Source of the DNA: UBA11164 sp002420085
GTDB taxonomy: Bacteria; Pseudomonadota; Gammaproteobacteria; Xanthomonadales; Xanthomonadaceae
DNA length: 15,925 bases
Assembly (NCBI GenBank): GCA_031976395.1
Contig: DALYLJ010000068.1
Span: 1-15,925, forward strand
Reading direction: 5' to 3'
The translations under genes and the position numbers were made by a program. This document shows positions 1-8,215 of this stretch, in pieces; position 1 is the stretch's first letter; each line of letters opens with the position of its first letter. The notes below the pieces were generated by a model. The model was given only the letters and a program-made list of their open reading frames with translations, did not search any database and was not told the origin of the DNA.

Positions 1-3000
1 CGCCGGCCGGCAGGCGCAGGGTCAGGCTGCGGCCATCGGCCAGGGCACGGGCGGCCGGGGTGGCGCCGGTGCGGGTCAATCGGACCGGCACCTCCGCGAC
101 CCGTGCGCCAGACCGGGCCGAAAGCAGCAGATAGCCGACCCGGGTTTCTCCGGGCAGGAAGGTCGGATCGTTCCAGGCCATGCGCAGCGTGAACGGTGCC
201 TGCGACGCGACCGTGCCCGGACCGGTGAACACCAGGCGACTTTGGCTGTCCGGCTCCAGTGCGACCAGGACCGAGTCGGACTGCACCGCATCCTCACCCG
301 TGACACTGGCGGTGAAGCTTTGGAGCAGGATCCAGATATCACGCGGACCGGCGCCCGGGGCCTGGACAATCTCGACCTCGCAACGCTCGTCCGCCGCCGG
401 GTCGATCGAGAAACACAGTTCCTCGTCTTCCTCGGCCACCCCGTTCTGGTTGATGTCCTCTCCGACGTAGAGGTCGATATCGACGGCGGTGGCCGAACCG
501 CTGGTCACGGTCAACCGCCAGCGCACCGTGGCAGTGCCCTGGTTGGCCGGAATTTCCAGGAGGCGAACCGCCGTCCCCTCAGCATCATCGTAAGGATCGC
601 TGGTCGGGTCTTCGCTCAGGCTGACCGTGCTGGACACCGGCGCGACCAGGCTGGTCGCCTCGAAGCGCGCGCTCGGCAGGCTGATCAGCCCGGACAGGTT
701 GACATCGCTCGACCCGGCATCGGACACGACGGTCCGAACGATCTCGGCCGGGGTCGCGCCGGCAGTCAGGAACACTGCAACCGGCAGTACCGTATCCGGT
801 ACACCGTCGTTGCCGAGATTGCGCAGTCGAACCCGACCGAACTGCCAGCGCCCCGCCAGAGTCGGATCGGTCAGGGTGAAGGTGAAGCTCAGATCGCGGG
901 CCGCGCCATTGGCGAGAGTGAACTGATCACCATTGCTGGTCAGAACCAGACCATTCGGCAGTTCCGGCACGATCTGCCAAGCGCCACCCCCTCGGGCATC
1001 GACCACCCGACGGTTGATCTGACAGGTCTCGAAACAGTTGTCGTGGACCAGCGAGGGCAGATTGAGATTACGCGGCTGGCCGCCAGCGGCTGGATTGGCC
1101 GTGGAAAAGCTCGGGAAACCGGCCACCGCAGACGGGAAATTCAGTCCAGCACGGACTGCCCGACCGATGTCGATGACCCCGGCGCCCTGATCGAAACCAT
1201 CGGCAGGGGTGACGCCATCCTCTCGCAGTGCGCTCGGCCGGGCACTGGTGGTCAGGGCGGTGATCACCTGGTCGGCTCGCCAGGCCGGCGAGCGGCCAGC
1301 GTTGCGCGATGCGCCGAGCAGCAGGGCGGCGGCACCGGCGACGTGCGGGCTCGCCATCGAAGTGCCGGACAGGAAACCGACATCATTGCCGGACTCGATG
1401 GCGGCCAGGATCGAAACCCCAGGGGCAGTGACATCCGGTTTCAGCACGCCGGTCAGATCGATCGTCCCACCACCCGGATTCGGCCCGCGACCGCTGAAGG
1501 AGGCCAGGACATCGGCGGCATCGGGCGAATCGATGATCGCCGCTGCGCTCAGGAAACCGATGTGCCCGGAGCCGGTCGCCAACCATTGCAGCAGTTTCTG
1601 GCCGCTGGCGAACGACAGGTGGGTGCTCGGGATGCTGTGCGGATCGGCGACGATGCTGGCGCCCTCGACGGCCTGGTTGATCAGCACCATGGCCGAGCCG
1701 CCAGCCCGGCGGACGTTGTCGCTCTTGGCGATCCGGGCATGGGTGCCACGCAGACAGGTGATGATCCGACCGCCGGCAAACCGGTTCGGCTCGGTCGGCC
1801 AGGGGTTGGTGCTGCCATCGGGATTGCCAGCCGCATCCAGTCCCAGGCCATCGCCGACCCCACACAGCGGGTGGTTGGGATCGCGGTCGAACAGCAGGAA
1901 CTCGGTTGCAGCGGTGGTCTGGCTGGCCCCGAACAGCACACCACCATCCGGCGGGGGCGTGTTGCCACCGGACAGGGTCAGACGATTGCCCTCCACTCGG
2001 GTGTGGGTAGCCGCCGCTGCGGTGATGACCCAGGGCGAATTGCCCGGTGAAGTGATCGAGGCCGCACCGGGGCCATCATTACCGGCCGCGACCACCACCA
2101 CCACCCCGGCCTCGCGGGCATTGCGCATGGCCACCGCATCGGCCGATGTCCACGGGCTGCGGGCATCGCCGCCGATCGAGTAATTGATGACATCGACGCC
2201 GTCGGCGACCGCCCGATTCAGTGCATCGACCAGCCAGACACCCCGACATTCGCTGACCCCTTCGCAGGCTTTATAGGTGATCAGATTGGCGCGTGGGGCA
2301 ACGCCCGACAAGGTCCGAGCGGAACCGTTCAGGTTGACCGAGATCGGATTGCCGACCGCCGTGCTGGCAACGTGCGAGCCGTGGCCATCCAGATCCAGGC
2401 CGTCGTTCGGTTCAGCATCGCCTTCACCGGTGGTGAAGTCGTAGATGCCGATCAGCTTGTTGTTGCAGACCGCCTGGCTGGAGGCACACAGGCCGAGAAA
2501 CTGGCCGCGCGGATTGCTGTGGGTAAAGTTGCCCGCCGTCGCAGCGAACGAAACATGGCTGGCATTGACGCCGGTATCGATGACCCCGACGATCACCCGC
2601 TCACCACGCGACTGCATGCCGGAGATACCGTTCCACACGGTTGGCGCCTGGATCCAGGCCGGACCGGCATCGGTATGGACCCGATCGACCCAATCGGCAG
2701 TCACCGACACCACCCCCGGGCTGCCGACCAGGGCCGCCGCCTCGTCCGGTCGCAGGCGCAGCACCACACCATTGACCGCGACATCGAAGATCCGCTCCGG
2801 CTGCAACAGCCGACCGACTCGGCTGCTGGCGGCGGTCAGGTGATCGGCCCGGCGCGCCTGGAGATGACTGCGATAGGCGCGACTTTCCGGGGCATCGAGA
2901 TCGAGCTTGCGACCGGTCACCGCCGGACTGGTCGCCGCCAGCGGCTTGCCGGCACGACCACCTGCGGCGAGCGCATCGCTGCCGCCGCGATAACTGGCCA

Positions 3001-3172
3001 AGGGTTCATCGGCGAACAGCACGATGTAGGCGCGTTCGACACTGGCGGCGGGGCTTTCCGCCGTCAACTTGCCGGCAATCGCCTCGACCGGAGCAGCGGC
3101 GAGCGGCGAGAACACGGCCATCGAGGCTGCCAGTGCGGCAACCGTTGCAGAGTACAGGCGAGTGCGAATCAT
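1..3172 (-). CDS. Secreted subtilisin-family (S8) serine peptidase with PA-type insertion, C-terminus outside window
   Basis: Exported endopeptidase that probably degrades proteins in the periplasm or outside the cell. The frame is open from ATG at 3172 to the left edge (1057 codons visible, 3' partial). Residues 1-30 form a signal peptide (MIRTRL, then a hydrophobic stretch ending PLAAAPVEA). Residues about 40-170 look like an I9-type inhibitory propeptide. The catalytic triad is complete: Asp199 in VIDTGV, His264 in DGHGSHVAS, Ser605 in GTSMASPHVAG; oxyanion Asn365 lies in AAGNDGPG. The roughly 240 residues between Asn365 and Ser605 hold a PA-like insertion (GGRIITCLRGTHARIAKSDN, near residue 465), as in the large S8A proteases. 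After about residue 680 come beta-rich, Fn3-like segments and an EF-hand-like loop at 906-916 (D-x-N-x-N-G). A weak GAGAAGG ribosome site precedes the start. Transcribed divergently from ccmA. Family assignment is certain; its substrate and final location are unknown. Confidence 0.95.
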   Translation of the reverse strand, partial: MIRTRLYSATVAALAASMAVFSPLAAAPVEAIAGKLTAESPAASVERAYIVLFADEPLASYRGGSDALAAGGRAGKPLAATSPAVTGRKLDLDAPESRAYRSHLQARRADHLTAASSRVGRLLQPERIFDVAVNGVVLRLRPDEAAALVGSPGVVSVTADWVDRVHTDAGPAWIQAPTVWNGISGMQSRGERVIVGVIDTGVNASHVSFAATAGNFTHSNPRGQFLGLCASSQAVCNNKLIGIYDFTTGEGDAEPNDGLDLDGHGSHVASTAVGNPISVNLNGSARTLSGVAPRANLITYKACEGVSECRGVWLVDALNRAVADGVDVINYSIGGDARSPWTSADAVAMRNAREAGVVVVVAAGNDGPGAASITSPGNSPWVITAAAATHTRVEGNRLTLSGGNTPPPDGGVLFGASQTTAATEFLLFDRDPNHPLCGVGDGLGLDAAGNPDGSTNPWPTEPNRFAGGRIITCLRGTHARIAKSDNVRRAGGSAMVLINQAVEGASIVADPHSIPSTHLSFASGQKLLQWLATGSGHIGFLSAAAIIDSPDAADVLASFSGRGPNPGGGTIDLTGVLKPDVTAPGVSILAAIESGNDVGFLSGTSMASPHVAGAAALLLGASRNAGRSPAWRADQVITALTTSARPSALREDGVTPADGFDQGAGVIDIGRAVRAGLNFPSAVAGFPSFSTANPAAGGQPRNLNLPSLVHDNCFETCQINRRVVDARGGGAWQIVPELPNGLVLTSNGDQFTLANGAARDLSFTFTLTDPTLAGRWQFGRVRLRNLGNDGVPDTVLPVAVFLTAGATPAEIVRTVVSDAGSSDVNLSGLISLPSARFEATSLVAPVSSTVSLSEDPTSDPYDDAEGTAVRLLEIPANQGTATVRWRLTVTSGSATAVDIDLYVGEDINQNGVAEEDEELCFSIDPAADERCEVEIVQAPGAGPRDIWILLQSFTASVTGEDAVQSDSVLVALEPDSQSRLVFTGPGTVASQAPFTLRMAWNDPTFLPGETRVGYLLLSARSGARVAEVPVRLTRTGATPAARALADGRSLTLRLPAG

Positions 3173-3404
3173 CGGGAGTGTGCCTTCTCGGGTGTCTGGA
3201 GCGCACATCGAGACATGCGCTGGCGGGTAGCAGGTGGCGCGCGGGCCGCCGGCAGGATGCATGGACCGGCAGGACGGCAACCAGCACTTAATCCGCATGC
3301 CAGTGAAGCCGTGATGAACACGACGACCGGCGTCGAAACGCCGACCATCGGCCGGTTTGATGCAAATCATAGACACGTGCAGCCAACGCTGGCTAGCATG
3401 CCGC
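3173..3404. other. Divergent intergenic region between the S8 peptidase and ccmA
   Basis: This 232-base spacer must hold the promoters for both the peptidase (leftward) and the ccm operon (rightward). It is GC-rich with no credible small gene. A TATGAT hexamer reading leftward (plus positions 3366-3371) is a possible -10 for the peptidase, but I find no good -35 for it. A short inverted repeat, GGCGT-CGAA-ACGCC, lies at 3329-3342 inside a looser ACCGG/CCGGT pair. No known regulator site was recognised. Confidence 0.6.
3370..3399 (+). promoter_or_regulatory. Candidate sigma-70 promoter for the ccm operon, possibly leaderless
   Basis: A -35-like TAGACA (3370-3375, five of six matches to TTGACA) is followed after 18 bases by a -10-like TAGCAT (3394-3399, four of six matches). 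The -10 ends only five bases before the preferred ccmA ATG at 3405, so transcription would begin at or next to the start codon. No Shine-Dalgarno sequence lies before 3405, which fits a leaderless message. This is pattern matching only and is not proven. Confidence 0.3.
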
Positions 3405-4145
3405 ATGTCATCACCGATGGTCGCCACCACACCGACTGCCCCGCCAGCCCCCCTGTTGATCGCCCGTGGCCTGGGCTTCGAGCGCAACGAAGAGCCCGTG
3501 TTCGGCCCGCTCGACTTCGAGGTCGATGCTGGCGAAGCCCTGCTGGTCAGCGGCGGCAACGGCAGTGGCAAGACCACCCTGCTGCGGGTGCTGGCCGGCC
3601 TGCTCGGCCTGTCCACGGGCGAGATACGGCTGCACGGCCAGGCTTGCCGGCACGGCACACTGACCGAACGAACCGCCTTCCTCGGCCATCTGCACGGCCA
3701 CAAGGCCGACCTCACCGTCAGCGAGAATCTGATCTTCACGGTCGGACTCGCTGGCCAGCGCCGGGGCAGCCTGATCGACGGCGCCCTGGCCGGGGTCGGA
3801 CTGGACGGCTATCAGGACACCGCCGCCGGCAAACTCTCGGCCGGTCAGAAAAAACGCCTGGCCCTGGCGCGACTGCTGCTGGTGCCGACCACCCTCTGGC
3901 TGCTTGATGAGCCCTATGCCAACCTCGACCTGGAAGGTATCGACCTGGTCAATCGTCTGATCCAGCGACATACCCGCGAGGGTGGCGCCGTCCTGGTGAC
4001 CTCGCACGGCGCCTACGCCGAACCGCCGGTGCGCACCCGCCACCTGGCACTGGGCGAACGCCGCCGCCGGATCGACCCGCCCGATGCTCGCCTCGGAGCC
4101 CGCCTCGGAGATCGGGCCAACGACCGGACATCCGACCATGGCTGA
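3405..4145 (+). CDS. ccmA: Cytochrome c maturation ABC transporter ATP-binding subunit CcmA
   Basis: ATPase of the CcmABCD complex. ATP hydrolysis by CcmAB releases haem-loaded CcmE from CcmC at the inner membrane. From ATG 3405 the protein has 246 residues. It shows Walker A GGNGSGKT (50-57), the ABC signature LSAGQKKRLALAR (144-156), Walker B LWLLDEP (164-170), the D-loop NLD, and an H-loop histidine in LVTSHG. In-frame starts also exist at 3357 (TTG), 3360 and 3417. I prefer 3405 because family members have a short N-terminus and a candidate -10 lies just upstream; no start has a good ribosome site. The C-terminus after the H-loop is an arginine-rich tail, roughly 25-30 residues longer than in the E. 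coli protein, ending in DRANDRTSDHG. The last 8 bases overlap ccmB. First gene of the ccm operon. Confidence 0.95.
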   Translation: MSSPMVATTPTAPPAPLLIARGLGFERNEEPVFGPLDFEVDAGEALLVSGGNGSGKTTLLRVLAGLLGLSTGEIRLHGQACRHGTLTERTAFLGHLHGHKADLTVSENLIFTVGLAGQRRGSLIDGALAGVGLDGYQDTAAGKLSAGQKKRLALARLLLVPTTLWLLDEPYANLDLEGIDLVNRLIQRHTREGGAVLVTSHGAYAEPPVRTRHLALGERRRRIDPPDARLGARLGDRANDRTSDHG

Positions 4146-4821
4146 GCCGAGCCTGACCCGCGCCGCACGGGCCATGCTGGTCCGTGACCTGAAACTGGTC
4201 TGGCGCCGACGCGGTGACGCAGCCCAACCGATGCTGTTTGCCGTGCTGGTGGTCAGCCTGTTCCCGCTGGCGCTGGGCAATCGCCCGGAACTGCTGGCCG
4301 GCATGGCGGCCGGCGTGCTGTGGGTGGCCCTGCTGTTGGCCAGCCTGCTGACCCTCGACCGACTGTTTCGTGGCGACGCCGAGGACGGCAGCCTGGAACA
4401 GATGCTGTTGGCACCGGTGCCGCTGGCCTGGCTGATCGCGATCCGCATCCTGGTCCACTGGCTGACCACCGCCCTGCCCCTGATCGCGATCGTGCCCCTG
4501 CTGGCACAGTTGATCCACCTGCCGTCGCACCTGCTCGGCATCCTGTTGCTGACCCTGCTGGTCGGCACCCCGCTGCTCAGTCTGGTCGGCGCCGTGGTCG
4601 CAGCGCTCACGGTCGGCATGCGCTCCTCTGGTATGCTTCTTGGCCTGCTGGCCCTGCCGCTACACGTGCCGGTGCTGGTATTCGGTGCCGGTATCGTGAC
4701 GGCCGCCGAGCAGGGCCTGCCGTGGCAGGGAGCATTGCTGTTGATGGCCGCCGGCCTGGTTCTGAGCCTGGTATTGGCGCCATTGGCGGCCGCGACCGCC
4801 GTCCGCATCGCACTGACCTGA
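4138..4821 (+). CDS. ccmB: Haem exporter/ccm complex membrane subunit CcmB
   Basis: Integral inner-membrane subunit that pairs with CcmA in the CcmABCD complex and helps release holo-CcmE. The 227-residue protein fits the usual family length of about 220. It has about six hydrophobic segments and the family motif following the second membrane span, LFRGDAEDGSLEQMLLAP (76-93). An in-frame ATG exists upstream at 4084. I chose 4138 because MAEPSLTRAARAMLVRDLKL resembles the usual CcmB N-terminus and because it gives a compact overlap with ccmA (ATGGCTGA, 4138-4145), suggesting translational coupling. A 25-base gap separates it from ccmC, the only gap within the ccm operon. Confidence 0.95.
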   Translation: MAEPSLTRAARAMLVRDLKLVWRRRGDAAQPMLFAVLVVSLFPLALGNRPELLAGMAAGVLWVALLLASLLTLDRLFRGDAEDGSLEQMLLAPVPLAWLIAIRILVHWLTTALPLIAIVPLLAQLIHLPSHLLGILLLTLLVGTPLLSLVGAVVAALTVGMRSSGMLLGLLALPLHVPVLVFGAGIVTAAEQGLPWQGALLLMAAGLVLSLVLAPLAAATAVRIALT

Positions 4822-4846
4822 CTACCCGAGACCACCGCGAGCGCGC

Positions 4847-5602
4847 ATGAATCCGATCGTCCGCTGGTTCCACCAACTCGGATCGCCACCGTACTTCTTC
4901 CGCTTCGCCGGAACCTGGATCCCGTGGCTATGGGCACTGGCCGCGCTCGGCCTGATCTGGGGCCTGTGGCTGGCGCTCTATCAGGCCCCGGCCGATTATC
5001 AGCAGGGCGACAGCGCACGCATCCTCTATCTGCATGTGCCGAGCGCCTGGATGAGCCTGTTCGTCTATGCCCTGATGGCCTTCTACGCCGCCATTGCCCT
5101 GATCTGGCGAATCAAACTGTGTGAGGCCCTGGCGATGGCCTGCGCGCCGATCGGCGCCGCCTTCACGGTGATCACCCTGGCCACCGGCTCGATCTGGGGT
5201 CGGCCGATGTGGGGCACCTGGTGGGAATGGGATCCGCGCCTGACCTCGGAACTGATCCTGCTGTTCCTTTACCTCGGTGTGATCGGCCTGAACGCCGCCA
5301 TCGAAGAACGGCGCACCGCCGCCCGCGCGGCCGGCTTCCTGGCGATCGTCGGAGTGGCCATCCTGCCGATCATCCGTTACTCGGTGGAATGGTGGAACTC
5401 CCTGCATCAGGGCGCCACCGTCAAGGTCTTCGGCGAATCCAGCCTCGACCCGAGCATGGTGCTGCCACTGGTGGTGATGGTGATCGCGACCAAGTTCTGG
5501 TTCCTGGCTTCCCTGCTGCAACGCGCCCGCCTGGACATGCTGGCACGCGAAGCCGGCAAGGAGTGGGCACGGGCATTGGCCATCCCCCGGGAGCCGGCAT
5601 GA
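4847..5602 (+). CDS. ccmC: Haem-handling protein CcmC
   Basis: Inner-membrane protein that presents haem to CcmE on the periplasmic side and forms the covalent CcmE-haem adduct. It belongs to the haem-handling protein superfamily. The 251-residue protein has six predicted membrane spans. The tryptophan-rich WWD domain is clear at 122-131 (WGTWWEWDPR). The two flanking histidines are His63 in YLHVP and His187 in SLHQG, equivalent to His60 and His184 of E. coli CcmC. Only a weak GCGAG ribosome site precedes the start. The stop codon overlaps the ccmD start as ATGA (5599-5602). Confidence 0.97.
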   Translation: MNPIVRWFHQLGSPPYFFRFAGTWIPWLWALAALGLIWGLWLALYQAPADYQQGDSARILYLHVPSAWMSLFVYALMAFYAAIALIWRIKLCEALAMACAPIGAAFTVITLATGSIWGRPMWGTWWEWDPRLTSELILLFLYLGVIGLNAAIEERRTAARAAGFLAIVGVAILPIIRYSVEWWNSLHQGATVKVFGESSLDPSMVLPLVVMVIATKFWFLASLLQRARLDMLAREAGKEWARALAIPREPA

Positions 5603-5784
5603 ACCTGCTGCCCGAACTGACCTATGCCCCCTACGTCTGGGGTGCCCTGGCCGTGTTCCTCGTGGTACTGGCCTGGGATGCCGTGACGCCCTGGCTGCGA
5701 CTGCGCCGACTGCGCCGCGAGATCGCACTGCGCGCACGCCGCGAGGCCGCCCGTTCCCGTCCCGAAACCACGTCCGCACCATGA
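5599..5784 (+). CDS. ccmD: Small membrane protein CcmD
   Basis: Small bitopic membrane protein that stabilises the CcmC-CcmE interaction and is needed for release of holo-CcmE. The 61-residue product starts MNLLPELTYAPYVWGAL, has one membrane span at about residues 12-32, and then a strongly basic cytoplasmic tail (RLRRLRREIALRARREAAR). Sequence is poorly conserved in this family; the identification rests on size, topology, the N-terminal aromatic/YVWGA pattern and its place between ccmC and ccmE. It overlaps both neighbours by 4 bases. The longer open frame that reaches back into ccmC is an artefact of GC-rich coding sequence. Confidence 0.9.
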   Translation: MNLLPELTYAPYVWGALAVFLVVLAWDAVTPWLRLRRLRREIALRARREAARSRPETTSAP

Positions 5785-6266
5785 CCCCGACCCGCCGAAA
5801 TCGCCTGCTGCTGATCCTCGCCATCACCCTGGCCGCCGTGATCGCCGCCAGCCTGATCAGTCTGGCGCTGCAACGCAATCTGACCTACCTGTACACCCCG
5901 ACCCAGGTGCTGTCAGGCGAAGCACCGGGCGATGTTCGCTTCCGCCTCGGTGGCGAGGTCTGCACTGGCAGCTTCATTCGCGAGGAAGGCACCCTGCGGG
6001 TCAGCTTCGACGTCACCGACCGCGAACGCCATCTGCCAGTCCGCTACGAAGGCATCCTGCCCGACCTGTTCCGCGAGGGCCAGAGCATCATCGCCACCGG
6101 CGCCATGGTCGGTGACCGCTTCGTGGCCGACAAGATTCTCGCCAAGCACGACGAGACCTACATGCCCAAGGAAGTCGCCGACGCCATGGCCGCCGCCATG
6201 AGCAAACCGCACGGCAGCGGCTGTCGGCCTTCGACCCGACCGTCCGACGCGATCTCGATCCGATGA
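5781..6266 (+). CDS. ccmE: Periplasmic haem chaperone CcmE
   Basis: Binds haem covalently through a histidine and carries it from CcmC to the CcmF/H/I ligase. The 161-residue protein has an N-terminal signal anchor (about residues 9-30, after a basic MTPTRRNR) and a periplasmic OB-fold-like domain. The haem-binding motif is intact: His123 and Tyr127 in KHDETYMPKEV, matching the HxxxY motif of the classic family. The tail after residue 145 is flexible and basic/serine-rich (SKPHGSGCRPSTRPSD). A cysteine at 61 (EVCTGSF) sits within the beta domain, where I would not normally expect one. Starts in an ATGA overlap with ccmD and ends in an ATGA overlap with ccmF. Confidence 0.96.
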   Translation: MTPTRRNRLLLILAITLAAVIAASLISLALQRNLTYLYTPTQVLSGEAPGDVRFRLGGEVCTGSFIREEGTLRVSFDVTDRERHLPVRYEGILPDLFREGQSIIATGAMVGDRFVADKILAKHDETYMPKEVADAMAAAMSKPHGSGCRPSTRPSDAISIR

Positions 6267-8215
6267 ACATGCTGCCGGAACTCGGCCAGATCGCCCTGAT
6301 CCTGGCCCTGATCGCCGCCATCGCGCTCGGAACCCTGCCACTGATCGGCGCCCAGATCGCCTCCGCACCGCTGATGGCCACCGCCCGACCGGCGGCCTGG
6401 GCGCAGTTCCTGTTGCTGGTGGTGTCGTTCGCAGTCCTGACCTGGGCCTTCGTCAGCCAGGACTTCTCGGTCGCCTACGTCGCCAACAACTCCAACTCGC
6501 TGCTGCCTCTGCACTACCGATTCTCGGCGGTCTGGGGCGGCCACGAAGGCTCGCTGCTGCTGTGGGTGCTGATCCTGGCCGGCTGGACGGCCGCTGTCGC
6601 CGCCTTCGGCCGTCGCCTGCCGGATGCGGTCCAGGCGCGGGTTCTGGGGGTCATGGGTCTGGTCGGGGTCGGCTTCCTGTCGTTCACCCTGTTCACCTCC
6701 AATCCGTTCGAGCGGCTGCTGCCGGCGGTACCCGAAGGCCGCGACCTCAACCCCCTGCTGCAAGACCCTGGGTTGATCTTTCATCCGCCGATGCTGTACA
6801 TGGGCTACGTCGGCTTTGCGGTGGCATTCGCCTTCGCGGTGGCCGCCCTGATCGACGGCAAGCTCGATATCCGCTGGATCCGCTGGTCGCGGCCATGGAC
6901 CAATGTCGCCTGGGCCTTCCTGACCCTGGGTATCGCGCTCGGCTCGTGGTGGGCCTATTACGAACTCGGCTGGGGCGGCTGGTGGTTCTGGGATCCGGTC
7001 GAAAACGCCAGCTTCATGCCGTGGCTGGCCGGTGCTGCCCTGTTGCATTCGCAGGCGGTGACCGAAAAGCGCGGCAGTTTCCGGGGCTGGACCCTGCTGC
7101 TGGCGATCGCAGCCTTCTCGCTGTCCCTGCTCGGCACCTTCCTGGTCCGCTCGGGCGTATTGACCAGTGTCCATGCCTTCGCCTCGGACCCGGAACGTGG
7201 CCTGTTCATCCTCGCCTTCCTGGTGCTGGTGATCGGTGGCTCGCTGCTGCTGTACGCCCTGCGCGCACCGCGCGAGGCTGCCGGCGCCGGATTCGCCCCG
7301 GCCTCGCGCGAAACCCTGTTGCTGGTCAACAACCTGCTGCTGACCGCCGCCTGTGCCATGGTCCTGATCGGCACCCTGTTTCCACTGTTCGCCGACGCCC
7401 TGAACCTCGGCCGGTTCTCGGTCGGACCGCCGTATTTCGGACTGCTGTTCACCGTGCTGATGGCACCACTGGTGCTGCTGGTTCCGTTCGGGCCGCTGAC
7501 TCGCTGGCAGCGCGAACACTTCAGCCGGCCACTCGGCATGCTGGCGCCCTGGGCCGGCCTGGCCGTAGTGGTGGCGGCGATCGCTTTCTTCACCACACCG
7601 GGCAGCACGCTCAAGACCGTCGCCGGCATTGCCGCAGCCGCCTGGGTGATTCTCGGAACCCTGCGCTACGTCCAGACCCGCCGTCGCAACGGTTCACGCT
7701 GGACCGGCGAGACCCTGGGCATGACCCTCGCCCATCTGGGCATCGGCATCTTCGTTGCCGGCGTACTGGTGGTCGAGAGCACCCACCTGGAAACCGACGT
7801 TGCCATGAAACCCGGCCAGACCTACAGTGCGCGCGGCCTTGAGTTCCGCTTCGAGGGCGTCGAACAGCACCCCGGCCCGAACTACCTCGCCGATCGCGGC
7901 ACCGTGGTCATCACCCACGGCCAGCGCAGCTTCGTGTTGCATCCCGAGAAGCGCGCCTACGCCAGCGGCGGCCAAGTGATGGCCGAAGCGGCGATCGACT
8001 GGGGGCTGTTGCGCGATGTCTATGTCGCGCTGGGCGAACCGCTCGACCCCCGTGGCGAGAGTTGGGCGCTGCGCATCTACATCAAGCCGCTGATCCGCTG
8101 GATCTGGCTCGGCGCCCTGCTGATGGCCCTGGGCGCCTTCCTGGTCGCTGCCGATCGCCGATTCCGAAGCCGCCCGGACGCCGAACAGGATGCCAGCCCG
8201 GAGCCGGCCCGATGA
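6263..8215 (+). CDS. ccmF: Haem lyase (ligase) core subunit CcmF
   Basis: Large polytopic inner-membrane protein that, with CcmH and CcmI, attaches haem from CcmE to the CXXCH cysteines of apocytochrome c. The 650-residue length is typical. The WWD domain is WGGWWFWDPVEN (237-248). All four histidines important in E. coli CcmF are at nearly the same positions: His174 (IFHPP) and His304 (SVHAF) flanking the WWD domain, and His262 (LHSQ) and His491 (LAHLGIG), the predicted ligands of the resident b-haem. A periplasmic domain occupies about residues 510-615, followed by a last membrane span near 620. Overlaps ccmE and ccmG by 4 bases each. Confidence 0.98.
   Translation: MNMLPELGQIALILALIAAIALGTLPLIGAQIASAPLMATARPAAWAQFLLLVVSFAVLTWAFVSQDFSVAYVANNSNSLLPLHYRFSAVWGGHEGSLLLWVLILAGWTAAVAAFGRRLPDAVQARVLGVMGLVGVGFLSFTLFTSNPFERLLPAVPEGRDLNPLLQDPGLIFHPPMLYMGYVGFAVAFAFAVAALIDGKLDIRWIRWSRPWTNVAWAFLTLGIALGSWWAYYELGWGGWWFWDPVENASFMPWLAGAALLHSQAVTEKRGSFRGWTLLLAIAAFSLSLLGTFLVRSGVLTSVHAFASDPERGLFILAFLVLVIGGSLLLYALRAPREAAGAGFAPASRETLLLVNNLLLTAACAMVLIGTLFPLFADALNLGRFSVGPPYFGLLFTVLMAPLVLLVPFGPLTRWQREHFSRPLGMLAPWAGLAVVVAAIAFFTTPGSTLKTVAGIAAAAWVILGTLRYVQTRRRNGSRWTGETLGMTLAHLGIGIFVAGVLVVESTHLETDVAMKPGQTYSARGLEFRFEGVEQHPGPNYLADRGTVVITHGQRSFVLHPEKRAYASGGQVMAEAAIDWGLLRDVYVALGEPLDPRGESWALRIYIKPLIRWIWLGALLMALGAFLVAADRRFRSRPDAEQDASPEPAR

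Noticed and set aside
242..2050. Long open frame (602 codons) on the plus strand opposite the S8 peptidase
   Set aside because: Its translation is low-complexity, rich in Arg, Gly, Gln and Asp with no recognisable domain. The opposite strand encodes a protease with full catalytic motifs. Long antisense frames are expected in GC-rich coding DNA.
3411..5018. Open frame of 535 codons on the minus strand opposite ccmA, ccmB and ccmC
   Set aside because: It is serine/arginine-rich, has no domain, and lies entirely antisense to three clearly identified genes.
6158..7519. Open frame of 453 codons antisense to ccmF
   Set aside because: Gln/Gly/Arg-rich translation typical of a shadow frame; CcmF on the plus strand has all its conserved histidines and the WWD motif.
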